Shown in pieces: positions 55,131 to 64,000 of a stretch of 64,000 nucleotides of DNA; the first letter of the stretch is position 1; each line of letters opens with the position of its first letter. The DNA comes from Limosilactobacillus sp. (lineage in GTDB: Bacteria; Bacillota; Bacilli; Lactobacillales; Lactobacillaceae). The notes below the pieces were generated by a model. It made no database searches, had not been told where the DNA came from, and saw only the letters and a program-made list of their open reading frames with translations. The stretch is taken from contig NZ_JAKVPE010000001.1 of the NCBI RefSeq assembly GCF_022482365.1, positions 62,001 to 126,000 on the forward strand, given 5' to 3'. Position numbers and translations under genes: made by a program.

Positions 55131-56444
55131 ATGAATGAGCAGATTAGTGAGCAAGAGATTAATGCGGCCGGGCATCTGACGGTCGGGGGCTGTGACACGA
55201 TTGAGTTGGCTAAGCAATATGGGACGCCGCTGGTGGTCTACGATGTTGCCAAGATTCGTGATCAGATCCGCCGTTTCCGCAAGGTCTTTGAAAAAAATGA
55301 TGTTGACTACGCGGTCAGCTACGCCAGCAAGGCCTTCGCGGCGGTCGCCATCTACCAGGTGGCGGCAGCAGAGGGCGCCCACGTGGACGTCGTTTCGGCC
55401 GGGGAACTCTACACGGCGATCAAGGCCGGCTTCCCGATGGAGCGGGTCAGCTTCCACGGCAATAACAAGTCGAGAGAAGAGCTTGCGATGGCGATCCGCC
55501 ACCATGTCGGTGTGATCATGCTGGACAATTTCCACGAGATCGACCTGCTGGCGGACCTCCTGGAAGAGGCGGACGCCAAGATCAAGGTGATGTTGCGGAT
55601 CACGCCCGGAATTTCCGCCCACACGAACAAGTACATCCAGACCGGTCAGGTGGACAGCAAGTTTGGCTTTGACCTCGCATCAGGCCAAGCCGACCTGGCC
55701 CTGGAAAAGGTGCTGGCCAACCCGCGGATGGAAATGGAAGGGCTCCATGCCCACATCGGTTCGCAGATCTTTGAACTGGCCGGCTTTGAAGGGGTGGCCA
55801 ACAAGCTGGTCGAAGTTGCCAGCCACTGGCAAGAAAAGTATGGTTATCAAGCGCGGGTAATCAATGTCGGCGGGGGCTTCGGGATCCGCTACGTCAGCGG
55901 CGATCACCCACTGATGCCGGAAGACTTCGTGGACGCGATCATCAAGGCCATCAAGCAGGCGATTGCTTCGACCGACCTGGCGATGCCGGCCATCTGGATT
56001 GAACCGGGTCGCTCGATCGTCGGCCCGGCCGGCTACAACCTCTACACGGTTGGTTCCCGCAAGGACGTGCCGGGGCTCAAGCCGTACGTGACCGTTGACG
56101 GTGGGATGGGCGACAACATTCGTCCCGCCCTCTACCAGGCCGAGTACGAAACGGTCCTCGCCAGCGATCCCCACGCCCCGATCAAGGAGCACGTTCGCCT
56201 GGCCGGCAAGTACTGCGAATCCGGCGACATCCTGAGTCAGGATCAGGGCCTGCCGGCAACCAAGCCCGGGGATGTCCTGGCAATGCTCGACACCGGGGCC
56301 TACGGTTATTCAATGGCCTCCAACTACAATCGCAATCCGCGGCCGGCGGTGGTCTTTGCCGAAAACGGTCAATCCCAGGTTGTGATCGAACGGGAAAGCC
56401 TGGATGACCTGGTTCACCTCGACCGTCCCTATCGCGCCCAGTAA
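55131..56444 (+). CDS. lysA: Diaminopimelate decarboxylase
   Basis: The 437-residue fold III PLP enzyme has the PLP lysine in VSYASKAFAAVAI, the conserved SFHGNNKSREEL, HAHIGSQIFEL, NVGGGFGIRY and EPGRSIVGPAGYNLYTVG. The second active-site segment is KYCESGDIL. It converts meso-DAP to lysine. It is the first gene of the riboswitch-controlled operon, with GGAGGG before its ATG. Confidence 0.96.
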   Translation: MNEQISEQEINAAGHLTVGGCDTIELAKQYGTPLVVYDVAKIRDQIRRFRKVFEKNDVDYAVSYASKAFAAVAIYQVAAAEGAHVDVVSAGELYTAIKAGFPMERVSFHGNNKSREELAMAIRHHVGVIMLDNFHEIDLLADLLEEADAKIKVMLRITPGISAHTNKYIQTGQVDSKFGFDLASGQADLALEKVLANPRMEMEGLHAHIGSQIFELAGFEGVANKLVEVASHWQEKYGYQARVINVGGGFGIRYVSGDHPLMPEDFVDAIIKAIKQAIASTDLAMPAIWIEPGRSIVGPAGYNLYTVGSRKDVPGLKPYVTVDGGMGDNIRPALYQAEYETVLASDPHAPIKEHVRLAGKYCESGDILSQDQGLPATKPGDVLAMLDTGAYGYSMASNYNRNPRPAVVFAENGQSQVVIERESLDDLVHLDRPYRAQ

Positions 56445-56482
56445 TTTGTAATCCTATTAATATGTAGAAAGAAGTTTTGATT

Positions 56483-57193
56483 ATGGCAGAATTAGACGCA
56501 CAAGCAATTATCAACTACATCGGCAACGCCCCGAAGAAGACCCCGGTTAAGGTTTACCTGAAGGGGGACTTGGCAGGTCTGACCTTCCCGGATCAAATCG
56601 ATGACTTTACCGAAGCACACAGCGGGGTCATCTTTGGCGACTGGGCGGACGTCAAGCCCTTCCTCGACCAGCACCAGGACGTGATTGACAACTACCGGAT
56701 TGAAAACAGCGCCCGCAATTCTGCCGTGCCATTGCTTGATCTGAAGGGGATTAATGCCCGGATCGAACCTGGCGCCATCATCCGTGACAAGGTTCTGATC
56801 GGTGACAATGCCGTCATCATGATGGGGGCGACGATCAACATTGGTGCCGAGATCGGTGCGGACTCGATGATCGACATGGGCGCCATCCTCGGTGGCCGGG
56901 CAATCGTCGGCAAGCACTGTCACATCGGTGCCGGAACCGTCCTGGCCGGGGTGGTAGAACCCGCTTCCGCTCAGCCGGTCCGGATTGACGACAACGTCCT
57001 GATCGGGGCCAACGCGGTCGTGATCGAGGGCGTCCACGTCGGCGAGGGTGCCGTCGTGGCGGCCGGGGCAATCGTCACCCAGGACGTCGCTCCCCACACG
57101 ATGGTGGCCGGGGTTCCCGCCAAGTTCATCAAGAACGTCGACGATCAGACCAAGAGCAAGACCGGCCTGGAAGATGACCTGCGCAAGCTCTAA
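56483..57193 (+). CDS. dapH: Tetrahydrodipicolinate N-acetyltransferase
   Basis: The 236-residue protein has an N-terminal region ([20 protein letters not shown]) and a left-handed beta-helix of hexapeptide repeats (about 85-205; [25 protein letters not shown]-like). This marks DapH (also called DapD) of the acetylated lysine branch, which transfers acetyl from acetyl-CoA to tetrahydrodipicolinate. The ATG at 56483 is preferred to the TTG at 56477. Confidence 0.93.
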   Translation: MAELDAQAIINYIGNAPKKTPVKVYLKGDLAGLTFPDQIDDFTEAHSGVIFGDWADVKPFLDQHQDVIDNYRIENSARNSAVPLLDLKGINARIEPGAIIRDKVLIGDNAVIMMGATINIGAEIGADSMIDMGAILGGRAIVGKHCHIGAGTVLAGVVEPASAQPVRIDDNVLIGANAVVIEGVHVGEGAVVAAGAIVTQDVAPHTMVAGVPAKFIKNVDDQTKSKTGLEDDLRKL

Positions 57194-57205
57194 GGAGGGA
57201 CGGTC

Positions 57206-58354
57206 ATGCTGACTGAAGAACAACTAATCCAGGTCCGGCGCCACCTGCACGAGATTCCCGAGCTGGCCCTGCATGAGTTTCAAACCCATGACTACCTATT
57301 AAAAGTTATTCACGGATTTAATCAGGACCGCCTGGAAATCCTGGTGCCGGAAAAGCTGCCAACCGCGATCCTGGTCCTGGTTCACGGGAGCGCCCCGCAA
57401 CGAACGATCGGCTACCGGACCGACATCGATGCCCTGCCGGTGGAGGAACAGACCGGGCTGCCCTATGCCTCTCACCATCCGGGCGTCATGCACGCCTGTG
57501 GGCACGACATCCACATGACCGTCGCCCTGGGGGTGCTGAGCTACTTTAGCGACCACCAGCCCAAGGACAACCTGCTCTTCTTCTTCCAGCCGGCGGAGGA
57601 GAGCGACTACGGCGGCAAGCGGGCCTATGAGGACGGCGTCTTTACCGGCAAGTGGCGCCCGGACGAATTCTACGGCCTGCACGATAACCCCGACTTGCCA
57701 GCCGGAGCGATCGGCTGCCGAATGGGAACGCTCTTTGCCGGGACTACCGAGGTCAACATCGACCTCGAGGGGAAGGGCGGGCACGCCGCCTACCCGCAGG
57801 ACGCCAACGATACGGTGGTGGCGGCCGCCAGCCTGATCATGCAGGTCCAAACCGTCATCTCGCGGAGTATTGACCCGATCCAGAGCGGGGTGATCACCCT
57901 CGGCAAGATCCAGGGTGGCAGCATTCGCAACGTCATTGCCGGCCACACCCGGATTGAGGGGACGATCCGCGGGCTGACCCAGACGATGATTCAAAAAATT
58001 GACCACCGCTTAGAGGAGATCTGTAAGGGGATCGGCGCCAGCTTTAACATGGAGGTCAAACTAGAGCTCAATCAGGGTGGCTACTGGCCGGTGGAAAACA
58101 ACCCGGCCCTGACGAAGAACTTCATTGACTACATGCAGCAGGCTCCGGACGTGAACTTTATTGAGACCGCGTCGGCGATGACCGGTGAGGACTTCGGCTT
58201 CCTGTTGGCCCAGTTCCCGGGGACGATGTTCTGGCTGGGGGTTGACGACGACTCCCAGTTGCACTCCGCCACCTTGACGCCCAAGGAGAGTGCCATTCAG
58301 AAGGGCGTCGACGCCATCACCGGCTTTTTGACCCATCGGATGCAAGAGAATTAA
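57206..58354 (+). CDS. dapL: N-acetyldiaminopimelate deacetylase
   Basis: The 382-residue M20-family metallopeptidase has RRHLHEIPELALHE at the start, MHACGHDIHMTVALGV with the metal-binding His/Asp, FFFQPAEESDYGG with the catalytic Glu region, and GKGGHAAYPQDANDTVVAA. It removes acetate from N-acetyl-LL-DAP. It is 12 bases after dapH, consistent with the acetylase branch. The symbol dapL is used by some annotators for an aminotransferase, so the product name should be relied on. Confidence 0.9.
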   Translation: MLTEEQLIQVRRHLHEIPELALHEFQTHDYLLKVIHGFNQDRLEILVPEKLPTAILVLVHGSAPQRTIGYRTDIDALPVEEQTGLPYASHHPGVMHACGHDIHMTVALGVLSYFSDHQPKDNLLFFFQPAEESDYGGKRAYEDGVFTGKWRPDEFYGLHDNPDLPAGAIGCRMGTLFAGTTEVNIDLEGKGGHAAYPQDANDTVVAAASLIMQVQTVISRSIDPIQSGVITLGKIQGGSIRNVIAGHTRIEGTIRGLTQTMIQKIDHRLEEICKGIGASFNMEVKLELNQGGYWPVENNPALTKNFIDYMQQAPDVNFIETASAMTGEDFGFLLAQFPGTMFWLGVDDDSQLHSATLTPKESAIQKGVDAITGFLTHRMQEN

Positions 58355-58370
58355 TTGGAGGAATTAAATT

Positions 58371-59288
58371 ATGACAAGCTTACAAAATGCTGATTTACTG
58401 ACCGCAATCGTGACCCCATTTAATGACCAGAACGAACTCGACTTCGCCAGCCTGGAGAAGCTGACCAACCACCTGATCGCCCAGGGGAGCAACGGTTTCG
58501 TCATCGGTGGGACCACCGGTGAGACGCCAACTTTGTCCCACGACGAAAAGCTGGAACTCTACCGTCACTTCGGCCAGATCATTGACGGCCGCTTCCCGGT
58601 GATTGCCGGGACCGGGAGCAACAACACCCAGGAGACGATCGATTTCACCAACGAGGTGGCTCAGATTGACGGGGTGGACTACGCCCTGGTCGTTGTGCCG
58701 CCATACAACAAGCCGAACCAGCGGGGGATGATCGCCCACTTCACCGCCGTTGCCGACCAGGTCAACATCCCAATTATCATCTATAACATCCCGGGCCGGA
58801 CCGGGGTCAAGATGGATGCCGCAACCGTGGTCGAATTGTCACACAACCCAAACATCGCCGGGGTTAAGCAGTGTGCCTCCCTGGAGGAAATGGAATACAT
58901 CATTGAACACGCCGCCGATGATTTCGCCATCTTCAGTGGTGAGGATGCTCAGGCTCTGACCGCCCGGGTTCTCGGTGCCAACGGGGTCATCTCCGTGGCC
59001 TCCCACTGCTACGCCCAGGAAATGCGCCAGATGTACGACCAACTGTACTCCGGCAACTACCAGAAGGCGGCCCAGCTGCAGCGCCTGCTGACGCCAAAGA
59101 TGGCGGCTCTCTTCATGTATCCGTCACCGTCACCAGTCAAGGCGGTCCTGAATGCCCAGGGCTACGCGGTTGGTGGCTGCCGGCTGCCAATCCTGTCCTT
59201 AAACGATGAGGAAAAGGGCGCCCTGGAGACGGCCCTGGAGCTGCCGACTGGTTCGCTGAATGCCCAGGACCTGCCGGACAACCTGTAA
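58371..59288 (+). CDS. dapA: 4-hydroxy-tetrahydrodipicolinate synthase
   Basis: The 305-residue TIM-barrel lyase has [54 protein letters not shown] and the Schiff-base lysine in [13 protein letters not shown]. It condenses pyruvate with aspartate semialdehyde. AGGAGG lies upstream. The neighbours dapL and dapB make one tight operon. Confidence 0.95.
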   Translation: MTSLQNADLLTAIVTPFNDQNELDFASLEKLTNHLIAQGSNGFVIGGTTGETPTLSHDEKLELYRHFGQIIDGRFPVIAGTGSNNTQETIDFTNEVAQIDGVDYALVVVPPYNKPNQRGMIAHFTAVADQVNIPIIIYNIPGRTGVKMDAATVVELSHNPNIAGVKQCASLEEMEYIIEHAADDFAIFSGEDAQALTARVLGANGVISVASHCYAQEMRQMYDQLYSGNYQKAAQLQRLLTPKMAALFMYPSPSPVKAVLNAQGYAVGGCRLPILSLNDEEKGALETALELPTGSLNAQDLPDNL

Positions 59289-59301
59289 GGAGGCCAGCAA
59301 G

Positions 59302-60081
59302 ATGCAAAAAGTATTAATTGCCGGTGCGGCCGGTGCGATGGGGCAAAAGGCGGTGGCCCTGGTCAACTCACTGGCCGACTTCGAGCTCACCGCCGTCCTG
59401 GCCCCCCACCTGGCGGACGAAGAAAAGCAACAGTATCAGCTGGGTGCGGCGGTCAAGGTCTACCACCAGCTGGCTGAGATTGAGGACGGCGTGGCCGACA
59501 TCTGGGTGGACTTCACCCTGCCGGATGCCGTTTACCCGAACGTCAAGTTTGCCCTCCAGCACGGCTTTGCCCCGATCGTCGGCACGACCGGCCTGACCGA
59601 CGTCCAGGAGGCCGAGCTGATTCAGCTGAGCAAGGAGAAGCAGCTTGGCGGCTTGATCGCCCCGAACTTTGGGATGTCAGCGGTCCTCTTGATGAAGTTT
59701 GCCAAGGAAGCCGCGGCCTACTTCCCGGATGTCGAGGTGATCGAAATGCACCACGCCGACAAGAAGGATGCACCATCGGGCACGGCGCTGAGTACGGCCA
59801 AGCTGATTGCTGAAGTGCGGGAAGATCACGAGACTAATCCGGATGAAACGGAGAGCCTGGATGGCGTGCGCGGTGGTGACTACCACGGGATCAAGATCCA
59901 TTCCGTCCGCCTGCCGGGCTACATCGCCCACGAGCAGGTGCTCTTCGGGGGTGCTGGGGAGGCGCTGACGATTCGTCAGGACTCCTTTGACCGTCAGTCC
60001 TTCATGAGCGGGGTCAAGGTGGCTCTGGAAAAGGTTGGCAACCTGAACGAATTAGTGGTTGGCTTGGAAAATATTCTTTAA
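59302..60081 (+). CDS. dapB: 4-hydroxy-tetrahydrodipicolinate reductase
   Basis: The 259-residue protein has the dinucleotide-binding LIAGAAGAMGQKAV, TTGLTDVQEAEL, APNFGMSAVLLM and the catalytic block EMHHADKKDAPSGTALS. It reduces the DapA product with NAD(P)H. The ATG at 59302 follows AAGGAGG; longer in-frame starts lie inside dapA. It is the last gene of the operon, with a terminator after it. Confidence 0.95.
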   Translation: MQKVLIAGAAGAMGQKAVALVNSLADFELTAVLAPHLADEEKQQYQLGAAVKVYHQLAEIEDGVADIWVDFTLPDAVYPNVKFALQHGFAPIVGTTGLTDVQEAELIQLSKEKQLGGLIAPNFGMSAVLLMKFAKEAAAYFPDVEVIEMHHADKKDAPSGTALSTAKLIAEVREDHETNPDETESLDGVRGGDYHGIKIHSVRLPGYIAHEQVLFGGAGEALTIRQDSFDRQSFMSGVKVALEKVGNLNELVVGLENIL

Positions 60082-60089
60082 CAATCAAC

Positions 60090-60137
60090 AAAAAAGCGGG
60101 AAGTCCGGCGTCAGTGCCATGAATTTCCCGCTTATTT
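60090..60137 (+). terminator. Terminator of the lysA-dapB operon
   Basis: AAGCGGGAA pairs with TTCCCGCTT around a 21-base loop and is followed by ATTTGTT. Confidence 0.75.
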
Positions 60138-60259
60138 GTTAGCAAAAACCATACGTTCGCTATACTAGTTTATTAAAAAATGGTAAAGTTAATACTGTAT
60201 ACTTAACTATTGATGTAATTGATGTATAAGAATTTTAATTTTGAAGGGAAGTCTTGCGG

Positions 60260-61681
60260 ATGGTTAAACGTGTGCACCATCGATCTGTGGCCCGTCATCT
60301 TCTGGCGGGAACGTTAGGGACAGTGGGGGCGCTAGCCGTTTCAACCCAGATCGCCAGTGCCAACAGTGTCCTCGTGAAGGCGGGCGACACTGTTTGGAAG
60401 ATCGCTCAGGAGAATAAGACAACCGTTAAGGCAGTGGAAGATGCCAACGGTGGAGCAATTAAGAAGGCCAGCAACAGTGTTGACCTGATCTATGCGGGTC
60501 AGCGCCTGCAGCTGCCGGGCAATGATTCGACCGCCTCGACGATGGCTGATGCGGATGCCAGCGGCTACTACACCGTTGCGCCGGGCGACACCCTCAGCAA
60601 GATTGCCGAACACTTTAACATTTCCGTCAGCACGCTGAAGGCATTGAATGGCCTGACGAGCGACCAGCTCTACATCGGTCAGCGGCTGCTGGTTGATGGT
60701 TCCCAGGCGACGGCCGTTCTGACAACGCCAAGCGCCCAGCAGGCAACGACGACCACCCCAACGAGCACGGTTAGCCAGCCGGTCGAAACCGCGCCGGTGA
60801 CCAGCACGACGCAGACAGCGGTTTCCAGTGCTCCCGTCAACAGTGCCACGCCTTCTTCTGATCCAAGCACCCAGATGAGCACCGCTGCCGCCGTTAACAC
60901 CACCGCTACGGTCAATGCACCGAGCGCCAACAACGTGACAACGAGCAGCGTGTCTACCGTTGCCAGCCAGGCTAGTTCGAGCGCCGTCGCAACGAGCACG
61001 CAGCCAAGCCAGACCAGTGCGGCTGCATCAACCGCCCAGCCACAAAGCGCCGCCTACCAGTCCCAGACTGCACAAGTTTCCGCGGTCGCTTCTACGGCAA
61101 ACGTGACGACCAATTACCAGGGAACGAGCGCTGCTACGGCTAACGGCGCGGTGGCTGCCTCATCTAGTCAGCAACAGACGGCCGCTGCCAATAGCCAGAC
61201 GCAGTCAAACCAAGCTAGCGGTCAGGCACAGACGAGCACCACAAGTCAGGCTCAATCCCAAGCACCAGCAACGACGAACGCTAGCCAGACGCAGAGTACG
61301 ACGAACAGCAATCTGCAATCTGGTTCAGTGGTTAGCCTGGCCACGAAGATTGCCAACAGCAACAGCGTTCCGTACGTCTGGGGTGGATCCTCACTGAGCG
61401 GGATGGATTGCTCCGGCTTGGTCGATTATGTCTACAAGAACGCCGAAGGCAAGCAGCTGCCGCACAACACGGTGGCACTGGAGAGCTGCGTTAACCAGCA
61501 CTCCGTCAGCCAGGCCCAGGCCGGGGACATTCTCTTCTGGGGCCAGCATGGTGCTACCTACCACTCCGCAATTTACATTGGCAATAATCAATACGTTGCG
61601 GCTGCTAAGCCAGGGACGAACGTTTCGACCTACACGATCAGCAGCTACTTCATGCCAAGCTTTGCCGGTACGGTTAAATAA
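60260..61681 (+). CDS. Secreted LysM-NlpC/P60 peptidoglycan hydrolase
   Basis: The 473-residue protein has a basic signal peptide ending near SANS (residues 1-35). Two LysM domains follow (about 37-85, [16 protein letters not shown]; about 103-148, [16 protein letters not shown]), then a low-complexity Ser/Thr/Gln/Ala linker of about 210 residues. The C-terminal C40 (NlpC/P60) domain has the catalytic Cys in [12 protein letters not shown] and histidine in [12 protein letters not shown]. It binds glycan through LysM and cleaves stem peptides, probably for cell separation or growth. The ATG at 60260 follows GAAGGGAAG; the TTG at 60254 is too close. IS30 copy 2 lies 8 bases after the stop codon. 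Confidence 0.93.
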   Translation: MVKRVHHRSVARHLLAGTLGTVGALAVSTQIASANSVLVKAGDTVWKIAQENKTTVKAVEDANGGAIKKASNSVDLIYAGQRLQLPGNDSTASTMADADASGYYTVAPGDTLSKIAEHFNISVSTLKALNGLTSDQLYIGQRLLVDGSQATAVLTTPSAQQATTTTPTSTVSQPVETAPVTSTTQTAVSSAPVNSATPSSDPSTQMSTAAAVNTTATVNAPSANNVTTSSVSTVASQASSSAVATSTQPSQTSAAASTAQPQSAAYQSQTAQVSAVASTANVTTNYQGTSAATANGAVAASSSQQQTAAANSQTQSNQASGQAQTSTTSQAQSQAPATTNASQTQSTTNSNLQSGSVVSLATKIANSNSVPYVWGGSSLSGMDCSGLVDYVYKNAEGKQLPHNTVALESCVNQHSVSQAQAGDILFWGQHGATYHSAIYIGNNQYVAAAKPGTNVSTYTISSYFMPSFAGTVK

Positions 61682-61689
61682 ATTAAAGA
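61676..61689. repeat. IS30 copy 2 target duplication, left
   Basis: AAATAAATTAAAGA, 14 bp, includes the stop codon of the LysM gene and is repeated exactly at 62969-62982. Confidence 0.9.
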
Positions 61690-62968
61690 CCTAAATTTCA
61701 AGAATAAGTTAGCCACTGGACTCAAATAAATAATACTGACCAATTGATTATTGGTTGATGGAGCTGTGATATCTCTTGGTAGAAGGCCTTACGATAGATA
61801 TCCATTGACGAATGTCCATTAAACATAGCTCGTGGATAGTGATTCATCCAATCATTAGTCGCTATGATCTGAGCACTACTATAGTTATTTATAGCTTCAC
61901 CTTTGGTAATCTCCTTGCGGAGAAACCGGTTATTGATCTCATTGGATCCACGTTCCCAAGGGGAATACGGATCAGCATAGAAAACATGATCGTGAACTTG
62001 TGTTAACTCACTAAATTCTGAACCGTTGTCAGAGGTTATTGTCTTAAAAATGCGATAGTAAGCATCTGTGCCCATTTTCTGGCGCAAATTTATAAAGAAC
62101 TGATTTACTGCATGCGCAGTTTTACCAGCAATTTTACTCGTGATATTAACTCGTGAAAGGCGATCAGTCATTACTAGTACAACACTGTCATTACCGTTTT
62201 TCTGTCCCTGAACTGTATCCAGTTCCCAATGGCCAATTTCGGACCGTTGGTCCGCAGTTTGAGGTCGTTGAGCAATATTAGGCCCTAAGCACCTTTTAGC
62301 TTGCGGATGAGTTTGATGATGCTTACGTTTAGGTTTTTCAAAGAGGTCTAAATTGGACGTACGAAGCACACCCTCATTAATCCATTGATATAAAGTTACA
62401 ACCGACTTTGGGATCAGGGTGCCATCATTCATTAAATCTCGAGCCTTATAAATAACCGCTTGTGGGGAGTAATGGTGGTCGTCAAACTCACCAAGCATTA
62501 GCTGATCAGCTAATCGTAAAAATTGCTTTGAAGAATAATATAAGCGACGACGACCAGAATGGCGGTGATGTTCAAGATATGTGGCCTGACCAGCTTCATA
62601 ACTATAGATGTAGTAAGAATATTCGTAAATCTTACCATTAGATTTTTGACGACGAAGTTGGCGGACCGTACCACGGTTGAGCTCGTTATTAATTGTTTGA
62701 TGATTAACTCCTAATTGGCGACCAATTGCGCGATTGGAAAGTCCTTGCGACTTTAAAGTCGCAATCATCACACGTTCTTCTTTAGTAAGATGAGCATTCT
62801 TTTTATGAGTAGTCAATAAAATAGTAGACATGGTATCATTTAAGTGCGTCATTTGACGGACATCCTTTCATATAGGTTTGGTTCACTTAATATGATACCT
62901 GATGTCACGCCGAATGGCGTTTTTTATTTACCACCAACTGGGTGGCTAACTTCATTCTATAATCTACC
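61690..62968 (-). mobile_element. IS30-family insertion sequence, copy 2
   Basis: This 1,279-bp element is the same length as copy 1, with matching ends (CCTAAATTTC...ATCTACC) and an identical encoded transposase. Its target duplication is different (14 bp), so it is a separate insertion. It sits between the LysM gene and the terminator at 62986. Confidence 0.95.
61722..62852 (-). CDS. IS30-family transposase, copy 2
   Basis: The 376-residue transposase is identical in sequence to that at 13331-14461. It has the N-terminal helix-turn-helix region and the D212, D275 and E305 catalytic residues, and it is intact. Identity between two copies at distant sites suggests recent movement within this genome. 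Confidence 0.93.
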   Translation of the reverse strand: MTHLNDTMSTILLTTHKKNAHLTKEERVMIATLKSQGLSNRAIGRQLGVNHQTINNELNRGTVRQLRRQKSNGKIYEYSYYIYSYEAGQATYLEHHRHSGRRRLYYSSKQFLRLADQLMLGEFDDHHYSPQAVIYKARDLMNDGTLIPKSVVTLYQWINEGVLRTSNLDLFEKPKRKHHQTHPQAKRCLGPNIAQRPQTADQRSEIGHWELDTVQGQKNGNDSVVLVMTDRLSRVNITSKIAGKTAHAVNQFFINLRQKMGTDAYYRIFKTITSDNGSEFSELTQVHDHVFYADPYSPWERGSNEINNRFLRKEITKGEAINNYSSAQIIATNDWMNHYPRAMFNGHSSMDIYRKAFYQEISQLHQPIINWSVLFI

Positions 62969-62982
62969 AAATAAATTAAAGA
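62969..62982. repeat. IS30 copy 2 target duplication, right
   Basis: This is an exact copy of 61676-61689. Confidence 0.9.
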
Positions 62983-62985
62983 TTG

Positions 62986-63036
62986 AAAATCAAAAAAGAC
63001 TGATGAACGAAATGCTCATCAGTCTTTTTGATTTTC
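62986..63036. terminator. Bidirectional terminator between the LysM and kinase genes
   Basis: AAAATC-AAAAAGACTGATGA pairs with TCATCAGTCTTTTTGATTTT, an almost perfect 20-bp stem with T/A-runs on both sides. It overlaps the last codons of the kinase gene. IS30 copy 2 now separates it from the LysM gene. Confidence 0.85.
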
Positions 63037-63984
63037 AGTTAGTGATTGCTGGCGGAAGGGGTAGGTGGCCGTTGACATGGTGAGGTCCATGAACTGGTTG
63101 CCCATCTCCTCGCCGTCGACCTGGCCAAACTCGAGCGAGGTGGTCGTCACGTGGAAGCGACGGCCGTGGTAGTGATTGGCCAGGCGCGAGTCCATCAATT
63201 TCCCGTGCGCGAGCTGGATCAGTTGCCAGAAGGTGGTTGGCCAGCTGCGGCGCTCGGCGATCACGAGGTCGAGGCCGTCCTGATCGAGGCTGGCAGTGGG
63301 AGCAATTTGAAAGCCGCCACCGATGTAGGGATGGTTGGTGACCACAGCGATGTAGGCCTTCTCGAAGAACTCCCGGCCGTGCTCACCCTGGGCCATCAAG
63401 GAGAAGGGGGCCTGGTTGTAGAGTACCGCCAGGGCCTGGGAGGCATAGGCAAAGTGGCCCAGCTGGTGATGGCGGTTTAGCTTCCGCTTGGCCTTAGAAG
63501 AATTGGTCCGACTGACGATGGCGGCATCGAAGCCGATCCCAACGTTGTTCAGGAAGTAATGATCCGTCTTCTTGATGGCGTCGCGGTAGTGGCCGATGTT
63601 GATGGTCCGCGTCTGGTCGGCATCCATAATTTGACGCAGGGCCGTGCGCGGGTCCAGGGAGATCCCGTAGGCGCGGGCAAAGTCGTTGCCGGTGCCAGCC
63701 GGGATGTAGGCGAGGGGCAGCGGCCGGTTCGGTGCTCCCTTGATCAGGCCGTTTAGGACCTCGTGGAGGGTGCCATCACCACCCATGGCGATCACGACCG
63801 TTGTTTCCTGAGACATTTGGGATTGGGCCAGCTTGGTGGCGAGGTAGGTAGCGTGGCCGGCGTACTTGGTAAATTGGTGGTGGTAGTCCACCTGAGAACT
63901 GTCGAGCTCATGTTGAATGGCCGGCCAAGCCTCCTTGGCATAGCCGTTTCCCGCGGTTGGATTAATGATTATTGAATAATGCAT
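63019..63984 (-). CDS. Diacylglycerol kinase / YegS-like lipid kinase
   Basis: The 321-residue protein starts MHYSIIINPTAGNGYAKE and has the nucleotide-binding AMGGDGTLHEVLNGL motif, IPAGTGNDFARAYGI and GFDAAIV, typical of the DagK/YegS catalytic domain. It probably phosphorylates diacylglycerol released during lipoteichoic acid synthesis, returning it to phospholipid synthesis at the membrane. AAAGGAAG stands before the ATG. The last codons lie in the terminator stem. Confidence 0.9.
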   Translation of the reverse strand: MHYSIIINPTAGNGYAKEAWPAIQHELDSSQVDYHHQFTKYAGHATYLATKLAQSQMSQETTVVIAMGGDGTLHEVLNGLIKGAPNRPLPLAYIPAGTGNDFARAYGISLDPRTALRQIMDADQTRTINIGHYRDAIKKTDHYFLNNVGIGFDAAIVSRTNSSKAKRKLNRHHQLGHFAYASQALAVLYNQAPFSLMAQGEHGREFFEKAYIAVVTNHPYIGGGFQIAPTASLDQDGLDLVIAERRSWPTTFWQLIQLAHGKLMDSRLANHYHGRRFHVTTTSLEFGQVDGEEMGNQFMDLTMSTATYPFRQQSLTENQKD

Positions 63985-64000
63985 CGTTATTCTTCCTTTG

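Noticed and set aside
60205-60235. WalR-type operator before the LysM hydrolase
   Set aside because: TGTAAT and TGTATA are present but spaced by 3 bases instead of the 5 expected between WalR half-sites.

Overview
The window looks like a chromosomal segment of a lactobacillus, most probably a Limosilactobacillus or close relative. The evidence is a giant extracellular protein built from Mub/MucBP-type mucus-binding modules, a Lactobacillaceae-type division and cell-wall (dcw) cluster preceded by DUF3397, a DUF1831 gene between the cysteine desulfurase and mnmA, and an acetylated-branch lysine operon behind a lysine riboswitch. The core genes are rich in G/C-ending codons. The stretch from about 12.4 to 19.1 kb is visibly more AT-rich and mobile. 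The species assignment is inference.

Layout. (1) 1-12213: the 3' part of a giant mucus-binding adhesin gene, cut by one in-frame TAG at 10231 and ending without a sortase motif. (2) 12214-19190: an accessory island. It holds an IS66 element (12426-16126, 8-bp target duplication, duplicated left end) whose transposase gene is split by an IS30 element, an Rpn-family nuclease gene with a second partial copy, an unusual repeat region, an AAA ATPase gene and a truncated DUF1828 gene. (3) 19195-24376: a lactonase-family gene, rlmA, trmL behind a structured leader, ftsK, and an unlisted 39-codon membrane-protein gene. (4) 24507-41503: DUF3397-mraZ-rsmH-ftsL-pbp-mraY-murD-murG-ftsQ-ftsA-ftsZ-sepF-yggT-ylmH-divIVA, then ileS behind a T-box. 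(5) 41504-52195: csp, nudix, a small membrane protein, mtnN, cysteine desulfurase, DUF1831, mnmA, a histidine phosphatase, a TPR protein, recD2, prs and a TSUP exporter. (6) 52269-60081: lysine biosynthesis, with lysC-dapF leftward and lysA-dapH-dapL-dapA-dapB rightward behind the riboswitch. (7) 60260-63984: a LysM-NlpC/P60 wall hydrolase, a second IS30 copy and a diacylglycerol kinase gene.

The genes join several themes: adhesion and wall remodelling (adhesin, LysM hydrolase), wall precursor synthesis and septation (dcw cluster), tRNA/rRNA modification and charging (rlmA, trmL, mnmA with its sulfur donor, ileS), and lysine supply. 

The most unusual part is 17193-18583. A promoter-like sequence is followed by exactly three tandem 34-bp repeats. 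Each can form a short stem whose two central base pairs covary between copies, and a conserved AGG/CCU pairing could make each repeat an H-type pseudoknot. A rho-independent terminator, five phased AGATATAAA motifs and an AAA ATPase gene follow. This resembles the promoter-repeats-terminator-gene layout of type III toxin-antitoxin loci, but no ToxN-like toxin is present, so the function is open.
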